64,000 bases of DNA. Source: Colletotrichum lupini (Eukaryota > Ascomycota > Sordariomycetes > Glomerellales > Glomerellaceae). The notes under the pieces were generated by a model. The model was not told the origin of the DNA. It was given only the letters and a program-made list of their open reading frames with translations, and made no database searches. Below, piece after piece: positions 1-13,600 of the stretch (positions are counted from its first letter, which is position 1; each line of letters opens with the position of its first letter). Location: contig NC_064676.1 in NCBI RefSeq assembly GCF_023278565.1, positions 4,402,001-4,466,000 on the forward strand. Direction: 5' to 3'. A program made the position numbers and the translations under genes.

Positions 1-3000
1 TTGCTGCCTCGGTTGGTGATGATGATGTTCTTGGGCTCTTCATCTTATGATATTTCTCTGATTTGCAGCAGCGCCAACGGAAGATGGAGTGGGCTAGAGA
101 AGAGCCGGCTTACAGACTATCGAGCTGGGGGCTTCTTTCTCGAGGAGCTGTGCTTTTCTTTTCGAAGGAGAGAATGGGGATATGGCGGACCGAGCATTCG
201 GTCCTTTCTTCGTCGACTTTCCGTCCTAGTTCAGCCCTTTTTTCGGGTGGGAAATTGTCCAGAGAGAGTCTATTGCCTCGAATTTCTTTTGGTCTGGTCG
301 TTGATGACGTCGATGAGGATCTTCATAATTTGATGGCTCCCTCCGCCGCTGAAGAAGTTGCGGTGGTGTTTGCGTTATTGGTAACTTGGCGCGTCGGCCG
401 ATGCTCGATGGTAATGGCTACTGTGTAGTCGGGTTACATGCATGCATGAGGGTAGAGAGAACCCCACGTCTGGCGTGTGAGTCTTTGGAGAAGGGCCTCG
501 TGAACAGCTTTGATGTCGTCTCTGATGGTTCCCCAGATCGGGGATGAGGGTTTAATGGGACACGCTGCCATGTTTGTGAGAGGATGCGAGGGACTGGTCG
601 GCTCGGAAATGGGTCATTGGCGGGAAAGTCCGATGCTTAGAGGTCGTAGACAGACGTATTGAGCAAGTGATTCCTCAATTCCGGGGAGGATATTGGCAGT
701 ATCTAGGAGCATCTTGGTGTAAATCAGGTGAGTGCGTATGGCGTTAAAGGACAGGTATCAGTTCACGAGCTGGGTCAAGGGTGGCTCTGTTGACTAGCTT
801 TGCTCCGGTTTACACGCCAATCTACGCTTGCTTCAGCTGTAGAGCCGGAACTATATCACACATGTCCTGATATCAACTTTATAGCCTCGTGTTGGTGAAC
901 GAGCTGTATGTTACTCTTCATGGCATATCTCTCTCTCTTCGGTAACCGGTTTCAACTCGCAGGATAATCCGGTACCTGTTGTCATTCGTCAAAGGACATC
1001 GGCGTTATCCTTGTGACAGTTGAGCAAAGCAATTAGTTTGCCTTAAGTGACCATTAGCCTCCTAGGCAGGTGATGAGACATGAGATTTCTAGAGTTGTTT
1101 CTGTTACCATCATCAGAATCTTCGATAGGAATATTCGATATCATTAACGTTGTTGCAATTCCTCTGTCATAGAAAGTGGTTAGCTACCTTAAGAGCCTTC
1201 CCCCTCGTTCATCACCAAGTGTCCGTTTCATCTGTTCGGGTTATGATTTCAGCACATGGAATCGAGCCTAATTTGAGCTAATCTGAGCTTTCACAGGTAG
1301 AAGTCGGTTTATTTTAGGGTTTCTAACAGAGAATTCTATAAAAACTCCCTAGATGGCTTTTCTATGATTTCACCTATGACTTTTGCCTTGCCTTCCACTG
1401 TAAACTAGACATGGGCCGAGAGGTGATGAATGTGATCCCATGATCTAGGGCCTCAAGATCTCATCATTGCTTCGTTCTTGTGGAGTATTCGTTGGGGAAC
1501 ACCACCCGGGCGACAGAGAAGAATGTTGGCCCGCGTGGCTATCACGCCCTCCACTTGATATCGCATATTGGGAGGAATCCATGTCGCAAGCCCTGTCTCG
1601 ATGTCAACTTAATGCCACCTTTCTGCCCGGCCGATCCAAACTCAACTGCTTCCCTCTCACATCTTATGCGGTTAGACCGATGCTATGATGTCCCAATATT
1701 CGAGTTGCCTACACTCAAAATCTTACCTTGAACCCATCTACTTTACAAGATCTTTACTAAATACTTGCTTTGCCATACAAAGTCTCCCGTCGAGGAGTGT
1801 CTATCGCCTTTTGGATATGTTTTGCACCTAACAATAAGTTGCCGAGACAGAAGGGTGTTGTTTGGGGCTCTTTTGAAGTTTGTGGCGAGCTTGGGCGAGG
1901 TAGGTGGTGATGTGAGACGGATGTTGGAGCGACGCAGCAGGTGCAGCTTGTGGAATGACTCCTCTCTCCAAAACATCACAATGCGGTGTCTTCTCAGTCG
2001 GGGTAGACAATACCGCCTTGAAGGTTGACAGGCTATTTTGGATCAGTTGATGGGCTTGTTGCTCCGGTCGCTGAGAGTTTGGTCGACTGTCGAAGGCGGA
2101 TATCAGCGATGAATGTCAAGAGATTGATTTCCTACTTGCTGTTTGACCATCACAGAGACTGCATAACTCTCCCAAATAGCCTTCTTCGCTTTCGAAACCG
2201 TCAGGCCATTGGTGAGTAGCCGCGATCGGGTCTGTCGCGTCCACACAGCCACCAGAGCGATTGCCCAGGGAGGAAAAAATACTGCTAGCTGTACTGCAGT
2301 CAGTGATGGAGCTGAATATCAAAGAATTCATTCTCTGGGAAAACGCCTCATGGATGAAGGGTACGCGGTGCGGACTTTCCCACCACTGGATCACGACGAC
2401 CGCAGCCATGTTTCCAACCTTTGACTTTGATGGCAGCTGCTCAGCACCCGGGACTACTCCCAGCCGAGGGGATCAAGGAGGATAACAATGGGAAAGAGAG
2501 ATAGCGTTCAACGCTGAGAGGGACGTTATTCCTTCGATGCGGCTACACTTTCTGACGATGAGGCGTCCTCGAGATGCTATGACGAACACATCGAAGGCCG
2601 ACATAACCATCGACGATTGGTACTTGAACACCTTGTTTTCCAGTTTCATGCGAATCCAGTAGACAGTGCATTGGTAAGTGAATTCGACTGCCAAGATAAA
2701 AGCAAACGCATATCAGGCGCTGCTTCCGTCAGTAGTACTATATGCTATAAGAAGATCATTCGTAAATCATTCGTCACTTGATATCCAACTCTCGTCCTCT
2801 ACAAGTACCTTAGCTGCTCCGTACCTTGCAAGACATAGGACGGAAAGGCAAGTTCAGAACGAATCTTAGTAGGCACTGTGCGTTGACCTGTCATAACAAT
2901 TGCCTATGGACCGACGACAGTAACCCCGGGTACGGCCCAGTTTTTTCCATTCTGCTGTCTCCTTGTGTCAAGCTTGACGCCCAAGTTCATCTCCTTATAT

Positions 3001-3256
3001 GCAGATTCATCAAATGTCACAGGCATTTTGCAGAGTATTACGTCGCCACCCATGTACAATAGACTTTGTGAATGCAAAGTGAGCGCAAAATGTCGCGATT
3101 GAATGACACAAACGGCTTCCTTCTGGAGGTAAAGACGGGTTGAAGAAAAAGACGATGGAGATTGAAGAGTTTAGAAAGTTTCCCCTGACGACTTATATAG
3201 AGGTGTTGGTTGAAGTAGTGATCTGGAGTTGCGAGTGATAAAGTGAAATCTCGATC
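1..3256. other. gene-poor stretch, no supported gene
   Basis: Only short ORFs with no recognisable domain occur on either strand. The base composition is ordinary, not AT-rich, so this is not a RIPped repeat. The first few hundred bases could be the flank of a gene lying to the left, but no start codon or splice structure convinced me. Confidence 0.5.
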
Positions 3257-3799
3257 GTGCCTTCCTTCCTGCCCGGCCTGAGGCCCGTTTCCACGGACGA
3301 TATCAACAACCGTACCTACCTCCCCTTACCCAACCGAGAAATCTCTGGCCTCCATACTTTCTCTTCTTCTCCATTCCATCAGAAAGGAAATCTCGACCAC
3401 CCCACCGTTACCTGTAGCCGTGGACTTATTGAAAATCTACTGGAAACATTTTTCTCTTATATATTGGACCGACTCGGGTGCTGTGTTGGCCCGGCCTGGA
3501 TGAGGCACAAGGCTGAGATAGATGAGGCTTCGATGGCCAGGAACAGGGCCAGACCGCGCACATGTGACGAAGATGAGGACAATGATGAAGACGACGATGA
3601 AGACGAACAGGACGATAGCAGCGAGCACACGGAAGTGCCGTCATCAGTCGCCGGAAGCGACGACACAACAAATGGCGGCAATCGTCTGCCATCTCTCGAT
3701 TCGAACAGACCCGAACCCAGCCCTACACGGCCAAAGAGCCAGCGAACGTTGACGACCAACCGACTGACCAGAAAAGCGCACTGCCCTCTCAGCACGTGA
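3257..3799 (+). CDS. doubtful hypothetical protein with acidic tract
   Basis: An open frame of 180 codons with no family I recognise. Its one distinctive feature is an Asp/Glu-rich tract at about residues 104-122, followed by Ser/Thr/Pro-rich sequence. The CTC/GAC-rich tract is also open on the opposite strand, so low-complexity composition alone could account for the openness. No convincing donor or acceptor links it to further exons, and no conserved neighbour supports it. It may be a real short protein, an exon of a degraded gene, or chance. Confidence 0.2.
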   Translation: MPSFLPGLRPVSTDDINNRTYLPLPNREISGLHTFSSSPFHQKGNLDHPTVTCSRGLIENLLETFFSYILDRLGCCVGPAWMRHKAEIDEASMARNRARPRTCDEDEDNDEDDDEDEQDDSSEHTEVPSSVAGSDDTTNGGNRLPSLDSNRPEPSPTRPKSQRTLTTNRLTRKAHCPLST

Positions 3800-4989
3800 A
3801 TAGGACTCTGGTGACAACTGACGAACACGACAGCTGAGAGTATGGACTTTAACGAGGGGAGATCAGGATAGTAGTGGCTCTTCTTCTTCTTTGAGCACCT
3901 AGTCGGATCACAGCAAAGATCTAGAGGAGAGTCTCAGCGATATTATGGCTTTGAAGCATACCCCTCGAGGCAAATGGACACCCAACTTTGAGGCATTGAA
4001 GAGGAAGTGGAAGTCGGGATGCGGAAAAGGGAGCAGAGGCGTAAGGACAGGAAAGCGAGGCGTGCAGAGGGAGGAAAGTTGGGAGAGGCAGGTGACGGGG
4101 ACCGTACACTACGCCCGTTCAGATGCTGAACCTCTACAACTTATCAAGGAGGATTCGGGCCAATTTGATCATTAGGAAATCTTAATAAAGGAGGCTCTCA
4201 TCATATGGTCTGCCTTAGAGAAGAGCAACGGCAGAGTCAACAAGAAGTGACGGTATGTGTTATCAAAAAGGTCAAGGTCCAACTTTTAGACAGATGGGTA
4301 TCTATTCTATTAACGAGCGCAGGGGGAAGTGAGAACCTCAACTCAAACCCTGATTTCTAGCTTTTTTTGCCTATTAGGTATTGTACTCTATTCTATATGC
4401 CGACATAGGTTGCGGACAGACAAAATCAGGTCAATGCAATAAGTATTACTCCGACCGCTGGCCCGGCGCCGAGCCAAGTACGATTTTCAAAATCTTGATA
4501 GCGGGGGCAGCTTATCTGCCTCGTCGACGTGGCCAGTCCAGTGCCGGGCACTGTTCCTGCCTAGCCCTGCGAGACGTTGAAGGTTTCTATGGCTGACATA
4601 CGTCAAGATCCTGGCAGCTTGTCCTCTTCACCCTCAAGGAAAGACGGCCCTGGGATGATGTCCCAAGCTGCTTAAGCCGATGTAGGATTGCCAGTATTGA
4701 CATTGATGCTCGGGCTACCATAACCTGACGTAACGGACCAGGAGCCGAGGAGGCGTCGGGTTGACTGACACCAGATGGCGCCTACTGCTGTCCAGGGCAA
4801 GGCTAGGACATACAGCCCTTTTGAACGGCAGACAAAGGCAATAGACTCCGGTGAGAGGTATCCCCGGGAAGTAGGATGAAGTATGACCGCGGGCAAAGCA
4901 AGTTTCTCCGTAATCGCATCACAGCAGAATACGACTGACATATCGAAGCAAGCCCGAGCCGAAACGCGGCATATATTCACGCCTCAACC
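3800..4989. other. intergenic, nothing recognised
   Basis: No ORF with recognisable content and no RNA gene seen. It includes the 3' flank of the membrane-protein gene on the minus strand. Confidence 0.5.
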
Positions 4990-6658
4990 TCAAAAGACGG
5001 AACACTCTCCCTGCGCCTGACGGAAAGCATTCGCAAAGAAGGACTGCATCGCCGTGTAGTGAAACAAGATGCCGCCGAGAACCGCCAAATGCCACAAGTT
5101 GTGGCTTCCGCCAATGTAGTCAAACATGCCCGGGCACCAACGCTCGGGAATCTTGCTGGCGTATACAAAAGCGCCGAGCAGGTATACAAAGATACTCTTG
5201 GCAATCGGCGTGTAGAATTCCCAGACGAAGTCGGGCCCGTGGGAGAAGTAGAGCTGCAGGATCGGCAGGAACCCCGTTGCGCCAAGGCCGCAGAAGAAGG
5301 CGACGCGGGCCCATGCCATCTCGGCTCCGTTAAAGGTCGGGTGCCATGGGAGGATAACGCCACCGATGCCGAGAACTGCCGTCGTACCCATGTACAACCA
5401 GCGGCTGACGGGATCGCAGTAGAAGGCCGTGTACTCGGTCGTGACGATGGACGCTGCAATAAGCAGCGAGATGCCCGTGTAGTCGACGCACGCAAAGATG
5501 CTGATTGCGTCTACGTCGGCCACGGCGTTCATGGTGTGCCAGATTGTCGAGCATACCAGCGTCAGACACGCCGTGAAGAAGAAGACGGCGGCAACGAAGA
5601 TATCCGTCTTGGTGCTGAATTGGAAGTTGATGTTGCGGGGGTAAAAGTAGAGGGCGACGGCGAGAACAATGAAGAGGCCAATGGCGTGGGACCAAATGTT
5701 GACCAGCTCGTTCGAGGGGCGGAAGGCCGACCAGATGCACTCGAGCTTGGACTCGGTAAAGCGATATCCATCGCGGATGTGAGGGTTGATGCGCCACGGC
5801 ATGGGGAGGTCGTCGTAGGTGATGAGTTTCGTCTCCCTGGCCCGCGCGACGGCGTGGGCAATCTTTTCCTCCAAACTCTCAGCGGCGCGCATGGCTCTCT
5901 CGATACCCTCGTCGACGACCTCCCGCGCGAGCCCGATGCTCTCGTCCACAACCCTTCGGCCCTCGTTCATGAAAGCGCTTGCCGTATCGGCGGCATTGGC
6001 AAGGCCTTGCTCCCGCAACTTGTGCGCCTTGTTCTCAAACTCGGTGAGCATGTCGTCCAGGAGCTCGATACCGACGCGGGCCTTCTCGTTCAGGGATTCG
6101 GCCGAGGCCAGAGCGCCCTGGTACCGGGCCTCGAGTGTCTCCACCATGATGTGCAGGCGCCTGCGTCCGGCGCCGAGGTACTCCTCCGAGGCGGAAGAGC
6201 AGCGAGCGCGGACGGTCTGGAGGGTGGAGAAGGCGCGGGATATGCTCGAGTCGAAAGTGAGCTCGCCGTAGTTTTCGAGGAATTCGAGGCGGCGTTCCAA
6301 TTCGGTCAGGAAGAGGTCGACCTGTGGAGGAGTACTGTCAGCATGTTTCTCCCATCATTCCCGGATATGTTCTTTTCACAATGTCTCTGTAAAAAGAGAA
6401 ACGCAACCCCGAACAACAGCCGAGGTCTGTGGTGGCAAGTGAGCATACCTTTAGTAGCAAGTGCTCCTCGCCATCCATGATTTGGTTGACGATGGACTTG
6501 CGTCTAGGAATGAAATGGGAGTGTCGTCTTTTCCGAGCAACTTCGGAGCCTTCAGTCTGAGCTCCCGAGGCGGTGGCAGTGGTAAAGTCGTCGTCGTCCT
6601 GAATGGCGGCGCCGCTGCAAGGTGACTTGAGGGAAGCCATGTTGGCAATGGGTTCCAT
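4990..6658 (-). CDS. izh3: Izh3-like PAQR/hemolysin-III family membrane protein
   Basis: Two exons (6658-6449 and 6321-4990, phase 0, donor GTATGC, acceptor CACAG) give 513 residues. The first 270 or so residues are cytosolic-looking: a basic/Ser segment (about 41-55), then a long heptad-like helical region rich in Glu/Ala that should form coiled coil. The C-terminal half has seven hydrophobic segments with PAQR hallmarks: a Ser-x-x-x-His element (CSTIWHTMNAV), an Asp in the next segment (DYTGISLLI), and a C-terminal His-x-x-x-His (HNLWHLAVLGG). These are the presumed zinc ligands. The long N-terminal extension resembles yeast Izh3 rather than the short Izh1/2/4. Izh proteins are linked to membrane sterol and zinc homeostasis; the substrate here is inference. 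The start at 6658 is the first Met of the exon-1 frame; a second Met lies at residue 7. It is divergent from the THOC5-like gene. Confidence 0.9.
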
Positions 6659-9600
6659 AACTCAACCAACAGGAAGTCAGAAATATGTAGGTATTAACAG
6701 AAGCACCTCGGGTATGCTTCAAGCGAAAACAAGGTTCGGAGTAGGGGGCTCGGCGGTAGAGACCGCAGCCAGGTAAAAGGTTGGTGGGATTCCGGAATGT
6801 TGAACTATGTCGGTCTCGCCTTCGTTTGGATTTACACGTGCAAGTGTGGTCCCGCAGTTGTGGTTTTGGTTGTGTTACACTGAAGATATGCGGTGTTTTG
6901 GTGATAGGGAGTGCGGTTGTGTTGTGGTTTGTAGATTTGCGGGACGAGTCGATGTTTACGGATAAGCCCACGAGCGGGAGGCGATGGCAATTATTGGCTT
7001 ATACACCCAGTGGGAGGGGAGGGGCCTTGGCGTAAAGGGCGGGCGGTGGAAGGGTGGAGGGAGCGTGGGAGGGATGGGCAGGAGGAGGGGAACGGGAACA
7101 GGAATGCAGGCCAGTGAGACTCAGACAGGATAGAGACCGAAAAAGAAGGGACCGAAAGAAGCAGCTGCTTTCTCCAGGAAATGAAAAAGCGTTCTAAGTC
7201 TGTTGAGGTAGTTGAGCGGCGGGCGGATCTCAACAATGCGGGAATCGGATTGGCCGGGGCGTAAGTACGGAGAGGAGCAGGCCGCAGATCGACAGAACAG
7301 CTGGACCCTGGTGCCTTTCTTGGGGGGGAAGGTCAAGGGGGACCTTTGGGAGGATGGTATCGGATGGCGAAATGCAGTACGGATACACTTTTGGGTGCTT
7401 GTCTTGCGAGGAAACAAAAACGAGAGCTCCTCGGATCGGATCCTTTTGGCACGTGCGTTTTGCTTTCTTTTTTTTTTTTCAAGAAAAAAATGACGAACAG
7501 TGAGCAGATGCAAATAATGGAGCCAAGAGATACGAGACGGGAGCTTTGGCAGTTGAGAAAGAGCCTGATAGACAAGACAGGACAGAGCGGGAGGCGAATT
7601 CCCAAGATCTGAACTGGCGCTTTGTGCCAGCAAGACGCAAAGTATTTTGTACTCAATTACCGAGAGCGATCCGAGAGATAAAGGGGAAGAGAAACAGAGA
7701 ACGAGCAAAAGTAACAAAGGAAAGAGGGAAACTATTACGACAGGGAATTGCGAATGAGTTGCGGAAGCGCCCAAGCCAAGCCGCGCAAAGTGGTTTACGG
7801 ATAGTATTCGTAAGGTACCTTGCAGAGGCCGGGGTTGTTGGCTCTTCTCATCTCGGGGCAATGTGGGGTTTTCTGCAGCTCTAAAGGGCCATGACACCCG
7901 CCATCGGAACAACACACAAAAGCGACTGAACAGAGAGGCACTCGGTAAAGCATCCGAGTCCAATCAACCAGAGACCAACTGGAACTACTTCAGGACAGGG
8001 CAGGACAGAAGAGTCAAGCCATTGCCAAAAACACAATCAAGGGAAGTAGCTCAATGTGTTGAGAGAGGGAATTCCGCATGAGCTGTGAATCTCGAGGCTG
8101 TTGTTCGGTTCGCTTTGCTGGCCCCGAGCGGGTCCAGCGCCTGCATGGCCCGGTAAACTTCGGCCCCAGCCCAAGGCGCGCGTGCCGTGGCGTGGCGGGC
8201 CTCTGATGCGTGCCACCAATCGTCGTCATCCCTTCCTCGCACCCGTTCCCACAAGGGACCACTGTCCTTTTTTTTTTTTCTTTTTTCTTTCTCTCTCTCT
8301 TTCTCTCTTACGTCCACCAGTGAGAGTGCTTACTGCTCACCTGTTGCACCTGCAGCAATGAAACACACAAAAGTTGGCGCAGAGTGACGGACTAGTGTAA
8401 GATCTTCAGAAATGCGTGAATGCCAACATGCAGCCCGTTGCCGACTTTGCCTTGCCGTGCCGTTGCCATGCGCTCTCCGTACATGTGTAAGAAAACCAAG
8501 CCTTGGGATGACGACCCAACGGCTGTCAATGCCTTGTGAGACGGAGGGGCCAAGGCATGGTCCGTACTCCGTACGCTATTCACCTTACACTAGCATGTGC
8601 ATGAAAGAGCTCCGAGACTCTTCTTCAAAGGAGCAGGGTTGAGGTTCGAGGAAATCCGTCAGGTGTCATGTGTTTCCGACCTGGCAGGAATCAATAATGA
8701 CGGAGCCCCAGAGTTTCATCTCAGGTAATAGCTTCAAAATCGCTGGAACCACCGTCTCTCTTACCACTCCCATTCGGATCTTCCCGCTTATGATGCGTAC
8801 CTTAGTCTGCGGACAGCAGGGCAAACCAAAGGCTTGGGAGATGACGCTCGACATTGGGGAAATTCCCGCCCTAGCGTGCCTTGTGATGGACAACCCCAAG
8901 ACCACATCCAATGTCTTAGAGTCTCATTGTTGTCCATGACTATCCTCAAGGTACCTTAGCTGCTTAGTCCCAAAGGCACCATCCGATAAGGCTTCCAGCT
9001 AGTTTCCCCATGGCGTGCCTAAAGATGTATGTACGGTAATGTTCTACCCTGTAAGCTCTGTATTGTGGTATCACTTGCTGCGGCCCAGCATGTGCTTCAC
9101 CAGTGCGATGCGTTCCCTACCTTATCTCACCTACGGCCAGTCCGTTCCGTTTCCTCCTAACCATGAGATCCGCCCGAGCATGAGTCGGTCCACAGCCTTG
9201 AGGATCAAGCAGAACGCCGCTCATGGCGGTTTGTAGATTGTAGTGTACATTGTGTTCCCGTCCAGGTTCTCAGCATCTTGGAGGTGGTAGGACGGGACCA
9301 CGGGAGCTGGGAAATGCTACCGAAAGCACGGTCCCTGCGGTGCGGCTGCACTGATTTTCCAACGTCCGCCACGGTACAGTAGTGGTGAGCTATGGGAATA
9401 TTGGCAAAAGCATCGGAAGCAGACTAGATCCAACCACCACGCCACGGCCCACGCTTTCGACTTTTGAGGCGCAACCTCAATCACCTTACCGAATACCTTT
9501 CACAAGCAAACCACAAAGCTAAAGCTGCGTACGTTAGCCCTTTCAGCGTACCCGTCTATTTGCGCAAAAGGTGCAAAACCGCCCAATCCATCCCATTCGT

Positions 9601-9860
9601 CAGATCGCGCCGGACGACCTTACCTCGCCTTCCCTTCAGCCTTGCGCGCGCACGCGACAAGAGAGACCACGCGATCCCGACTTCACCCCGAAGCTTTCAC
9701 GAACAATCCTTTCTTCGGAAAACGGCGATCGAGCAAATCAGCTCTGGCGAACACATCAACGAAATTCAAATCGAGACCGACGCAGCTGTCACCATACCCT
9801 GCCACCCATCATCGTCAACTTCTTCACAACCCCACGAACAAAGCACGAGAAACCGCAACA
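6659..9860. other. 3.2-kb divergent intergenic region with pyrimidine tracts
   Basis: Shared upstream region of the Izh3-like gene and the THOC5-like gene. It contains long T/CT tracts (about 7465-7490 and 8262-8312), which keep spurious frames open on the minus strand, and a TACTCCGTAC motif at 8565-8574. No coding region or tRNA could be supported. Confidence 0.6.
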
Positions 9861-10687
9861 ATGGTAGCCAACGAGCTCGTATCAGACAAGAAACTCGGCG
9901 CGGTCCTCCAGACCTCAGGCTACGCCCAAGACCAAGCCTCCAAGCTCCTCCACCTCCTCACCGAAATCACCCGCACCGCCGAAGAGTCAGGCTCAACTTC
10001 GCCAGAGCTCCAAGCCGCCCTGTCAAAAGAGCAAAAACTCCTCCTCACAAACATCTCGCACCTCCGCGGCCTGCACCGGTCCGCCAACTTCGACGCCAGG
10101 GACACAAAAGCCCAGACCGCCGAGGCGCGCCACGAGGTCGACCGCCTGCACCTCCAGCTGCAGAACCTCTACTACGAGCAGCGCCATCTCGAGGGCGAGA
10201 TTGAGGCCTGCGAATCTTACGAGTAAGTGGGAGAGGCTTTTTTTTTATACTCTTCTGTCTTTTTCTCCTATATGGCGCGGTCGATACAATTTCATCCATA
10301 GTTAACATCTTGTGACTTTCCAGCCACACCTACCAGAAGCTACCTCTCATCCCCGTCGAAGAATTCCTCGCCGAGCAACCAGAGCACGCCGACGCCGACG
10401 AGGACGCCTTGATGATTGCGCGCATCGGCCACGAGCGAGTGGGACGCGAAGCTCTCGAGCAGCAGAGGCTCGAGCTGGTGGGCAGGAAGCAGAAGCTCAT
10501 CGCCGAGAACAAGAAGCGCAAGGACGATTTGGCCAACCTCGATAAAGACTTGGAGAAGTTCATCGATGTGAGTTCTACAATGCCTTTCCCTTCCGTTTGA
10601 CGAAACTTGTCATGCGTATCGATTTTCTAACGTCCGTCGGTGTAGGCTGCGAAACCCATCCAGGAACTCTTCGAAAAGGTTGTATGA
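9861..10687 (+). CDS. THOC5-like THO complex subunit (Fms-interacting protein family)
   Basis: Three exons (9861-10222, 10324-10567, 10646-10687) with donors GTAAGT and GTGAGT and acceptors TTCCAG and TGTAG; intron 2 has a CTAAC branch-like site. The product is 215 residues. The family signature is the block around residues 107-135: YYEQRHLEGEIEACESYD, then HTYQKLPLIPVEEFL across the first splice junction. The C-terminal part is helical and Lys/Glu/Leu-rich, expected to form coiled coil. THOC5 is a subunit of the nuclear THO/TREX complex coupling transcription to mRNP assembly and export. Fungal members are much shorter than the animal protein, so the small size is not evidence of truncation. 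The start was chosen because it opens the exon-1 frame just upstream of the helical region. The very short last exon (13 codons) rests on splice signals and frame only. Confidence 0.85.
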
Positions 10688-13600
10688 AAGCGGTAGATTA
10701 GAACGTACTTACCCGTTGGACGAGCTCGATCTTTCGGCTGCTGCACGAAATGTCTCGCAGAAGATGCTTCGGTATCAATAGATCGTGTGCCTCGCTGCTC
10801 TGCGAGAGCCTCTGACCCAGCCTCTTGGCTCGGCACTTCAGCTGGGGATGCCGCAGAAACAAGATGGCCCAGCGAGAATTCTGAACACGAGCATCTGCGG
10901 GGGAATCATTCTACTGGGTGTTGACATGCCCTAGTATCCTTCTTCAGGCTGCATTCGGAGTCTACGGATGAGGATTTTTCTCGAAAGTCGCGAGCATGCC
11001 TACGAGGGTGGGGCTACGGAAGGACGGCATCTAAGCTCAAAGGTATATTGCGGTGACACGCACCCGCGGGCACCGTTGAATATGTCAAAGTTGGGCCTGG
11101 GTGGCTTTGTTGCTGACAGCGCAGCGTAATAGCGCGCTGCGCCTCCAAAGGGCTGCCGATGGGATTGCAAAGAGGGGTGAACATCACAGACGGAGTCGAT
11201 AAAAGACCACAAGGCCGAGAAAAGGTTTGCCTCACACCTTCATAGCCCACCGAGAACCACGACGTCATCGCAGACGATTGGCGTCGTCAGCTCAATAATC
11301 AATACTCTACAGGTCAAAACATAATTCGTTCAAAGATAAGTGAGCCGTGTTTGACGTCGGTATGTGTGAAATGCTCTGGGGGTGGGGCGCCCCGGGAAAA
11401 GTCGAGGGGACGGCTGTTGAACGGGATGCTGTCGTCACCCGCGCCGGCTGCCAAGGAAAATCCGATTCGGCATAAGCCCGGACGGCCAGCGAAGCCCGCC
11501 CGGCCGAAGCACAAGTGACGCGTTGGCTGGGGAGGCAATGCACAGGGCAGCCGAAGGTCTCACCCCGGATCCGATGATGCGACATGTCAGTCCCGCAAGG
11601 TGACTGGTTGGTTGATCCGTCCGGCTGTCGGGGTCATCGGGGATGGAAGACTCTGGGCGGTGAGTTTTTTTTTGTTCTTTGGCTTTCAACATTTGAGGCA
11701 AGTCGTTTCATGAGTGACTGGAACGATTGGCCAGAAACAGGTCGTGTTGGCAAAGGGAAGTTGCAAGTATGCCGTGAAGTCTTCGTCGTCGAAAATTGCC
11801 CTGACAGCGCGGATCGCATATTGCCTCATCTCTGTCATTCGCGACCGTATGCTTCGAGAAGCCTCGAGGAACATGAACGGCGAGTCGCTGCAGGAATCAA
11901 GTCCGGCATAATGGTCCCCTAACACCCCATCAACCGTTCTTGCTTTCTTGAGGCCACGCACGCTGTCCTGCAAGCTTCATCCTGTGCTGTGCAAGAGAAA
12001 GTATGCCCATCTCGACTGTCTCGCAGGGCTTGTTTCAAAGTTGTTTCCCGCATTGGAGCAGAACAGGACCCCGTCGGCCGACAAGACGGCCCCGGTGGTG
12101 AACGGGCAGATGCGTACGCAGACGGATATGATGGGGCGAACTTCTGAATCGCAGCATGTTGAGACATGCCACTTGTGACCGGACGAGTCTGAGTGCCACA
12201 TTGGTCCATGGATTTGGTGTCTCAAGGGCAAACCGTCCGCTATGCGTGGGTTGGGTACTTTGCAGACGTAGGTTTCCGAGAGGAGCAATAATTGCACCAA
12301 TTCGGTGTGAGGCTTGCGGGAGCCATCACACGCTGAGTTCTAGCTCATCATCAAGACATCGGATGCTTCAGCCGCACCGGACACGCATCGATGTCTCGAC
12401 TCAAGCTGGGAGACGGGGGTTCTTGTGCCACGATGGATGTTCTCAACTTGAATTTCGACTGGTTTCTGCTTGTGGATTCAAGGCTCAGTGACCTCGCAAA
12501 TCACACATAGTCGTTAATCCTGATGGGTGTCGGACCAAGCCAAGGCCTGCCAAGTGACCGTCGGGCGGCGATAGAGTCAAATCGTCGATTGGTGGATGCA
12601 AGGTGTGGTTCGTAACTACGTTCCCTTGGTTGTCTCCGTTTCTCCAATACCTCCTCTTTTCCGATATTCTCGCCGTTGATATCTGCATCTGCTGATTATG
12701 CGGCATGCCACTGTTATGGCGATCCGCGAGTGCGGGTCGATGCAGGTTCCGCAATGGCAATAAGCTAAGTTGCGACCGGCGTTGATGGGGTTCAACGGCG
12801 AGTATCGAGGTGAGATGGTGTTGGAGGAGGCGCTCCGATTCCCCCAGGAAAGCCCGAAGACTGGGCTTAGAACCATATTGGTGGCCGTAGCCGGGCCATT
12901 TACCTCTTAACACGGTCGGCTGGCTAGGAGACCTGGAACTCCATGTCTTGCCTTGCAAGGTACTGGTCCAGTCGGCCAGTCAGATTCGGAGCATCAGAAA
13001 CGTTCAATCTCAAACGCCGGCCCGCCAAGTACTCGCCCACCCCACCATCCGGCAACCCCCCTATAGGTGCTCCTGGCACACGCAATACGCCTTCCTCGGT
13101 CGTCTCTTGTTGCTGACCTTCTTCATCATACGTATGGATCTCCAATGCTCATTGCTGACTCCCATGGTGGAGGTTCGCGGAATAGGTATACCCTCCCGGT
13201 GCTTGCGTCGGCTGCTGAATAGGTGGTCGAGTCTCTAGATGTCGCGAGTGGAACGATTCTGCCAAGATCGGAGTTAAGATGAGGGAGTAATTGCGCCCGA
13301 CATGTGCGTGAATTACGAAGCAACCGATGGACATGGTCTCCCTCATCGTATTGTGACCAAAAGCTCATATCCGATAATCCTCGGATCAGCATGCTCGCCT
13401 TATTCATTACGGAAGAAGGAAGTTCTCGCTTGTGATTGTGTGATTGCGGAGTGCGGCTGGGGCAACTCTACCAGCGAACAATACAAGAATTAGCCTGAAG
13501 CGGACGAAGAGCCCGCGGTATCCTTTCTTTCAGACATATCGCGGCCTGTATTTGTCCGGGAGGAATAAGCACCGTCAGCTACCCGTACAAGGATGGCAGC

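Noticed and set aside
5059..6480. Long plus-strand open frame (473 codons) opposite the Izh3-like gene
   Set aside because: Antisense shadow of a GC-rich real gene; composition is Arg/Gly/Glu/Val-biased with no domain, while the minus strand has clear PAQR motifs.
7121..7963. 280-codon minus-strand frame
   Set aside because: Open because of T/CT-rich tracts; no recognisable protein features and it lies in a divergent promoter region.
8041..8130. tRNA-like piece (TAGCTCAATGTGTTGAGA then GGTTCGC)
   Set aside because: D-arm-like and T-loop-like strings are present but no acceptor or T-stem pairing can be drawn.
9464..10204. 246-codon plus-strand frame overlapping the THOC5-like exon 1
   Set aside because: Different frame from the conserved THOC5-like sequence; Arg/Pro-rich shadow.
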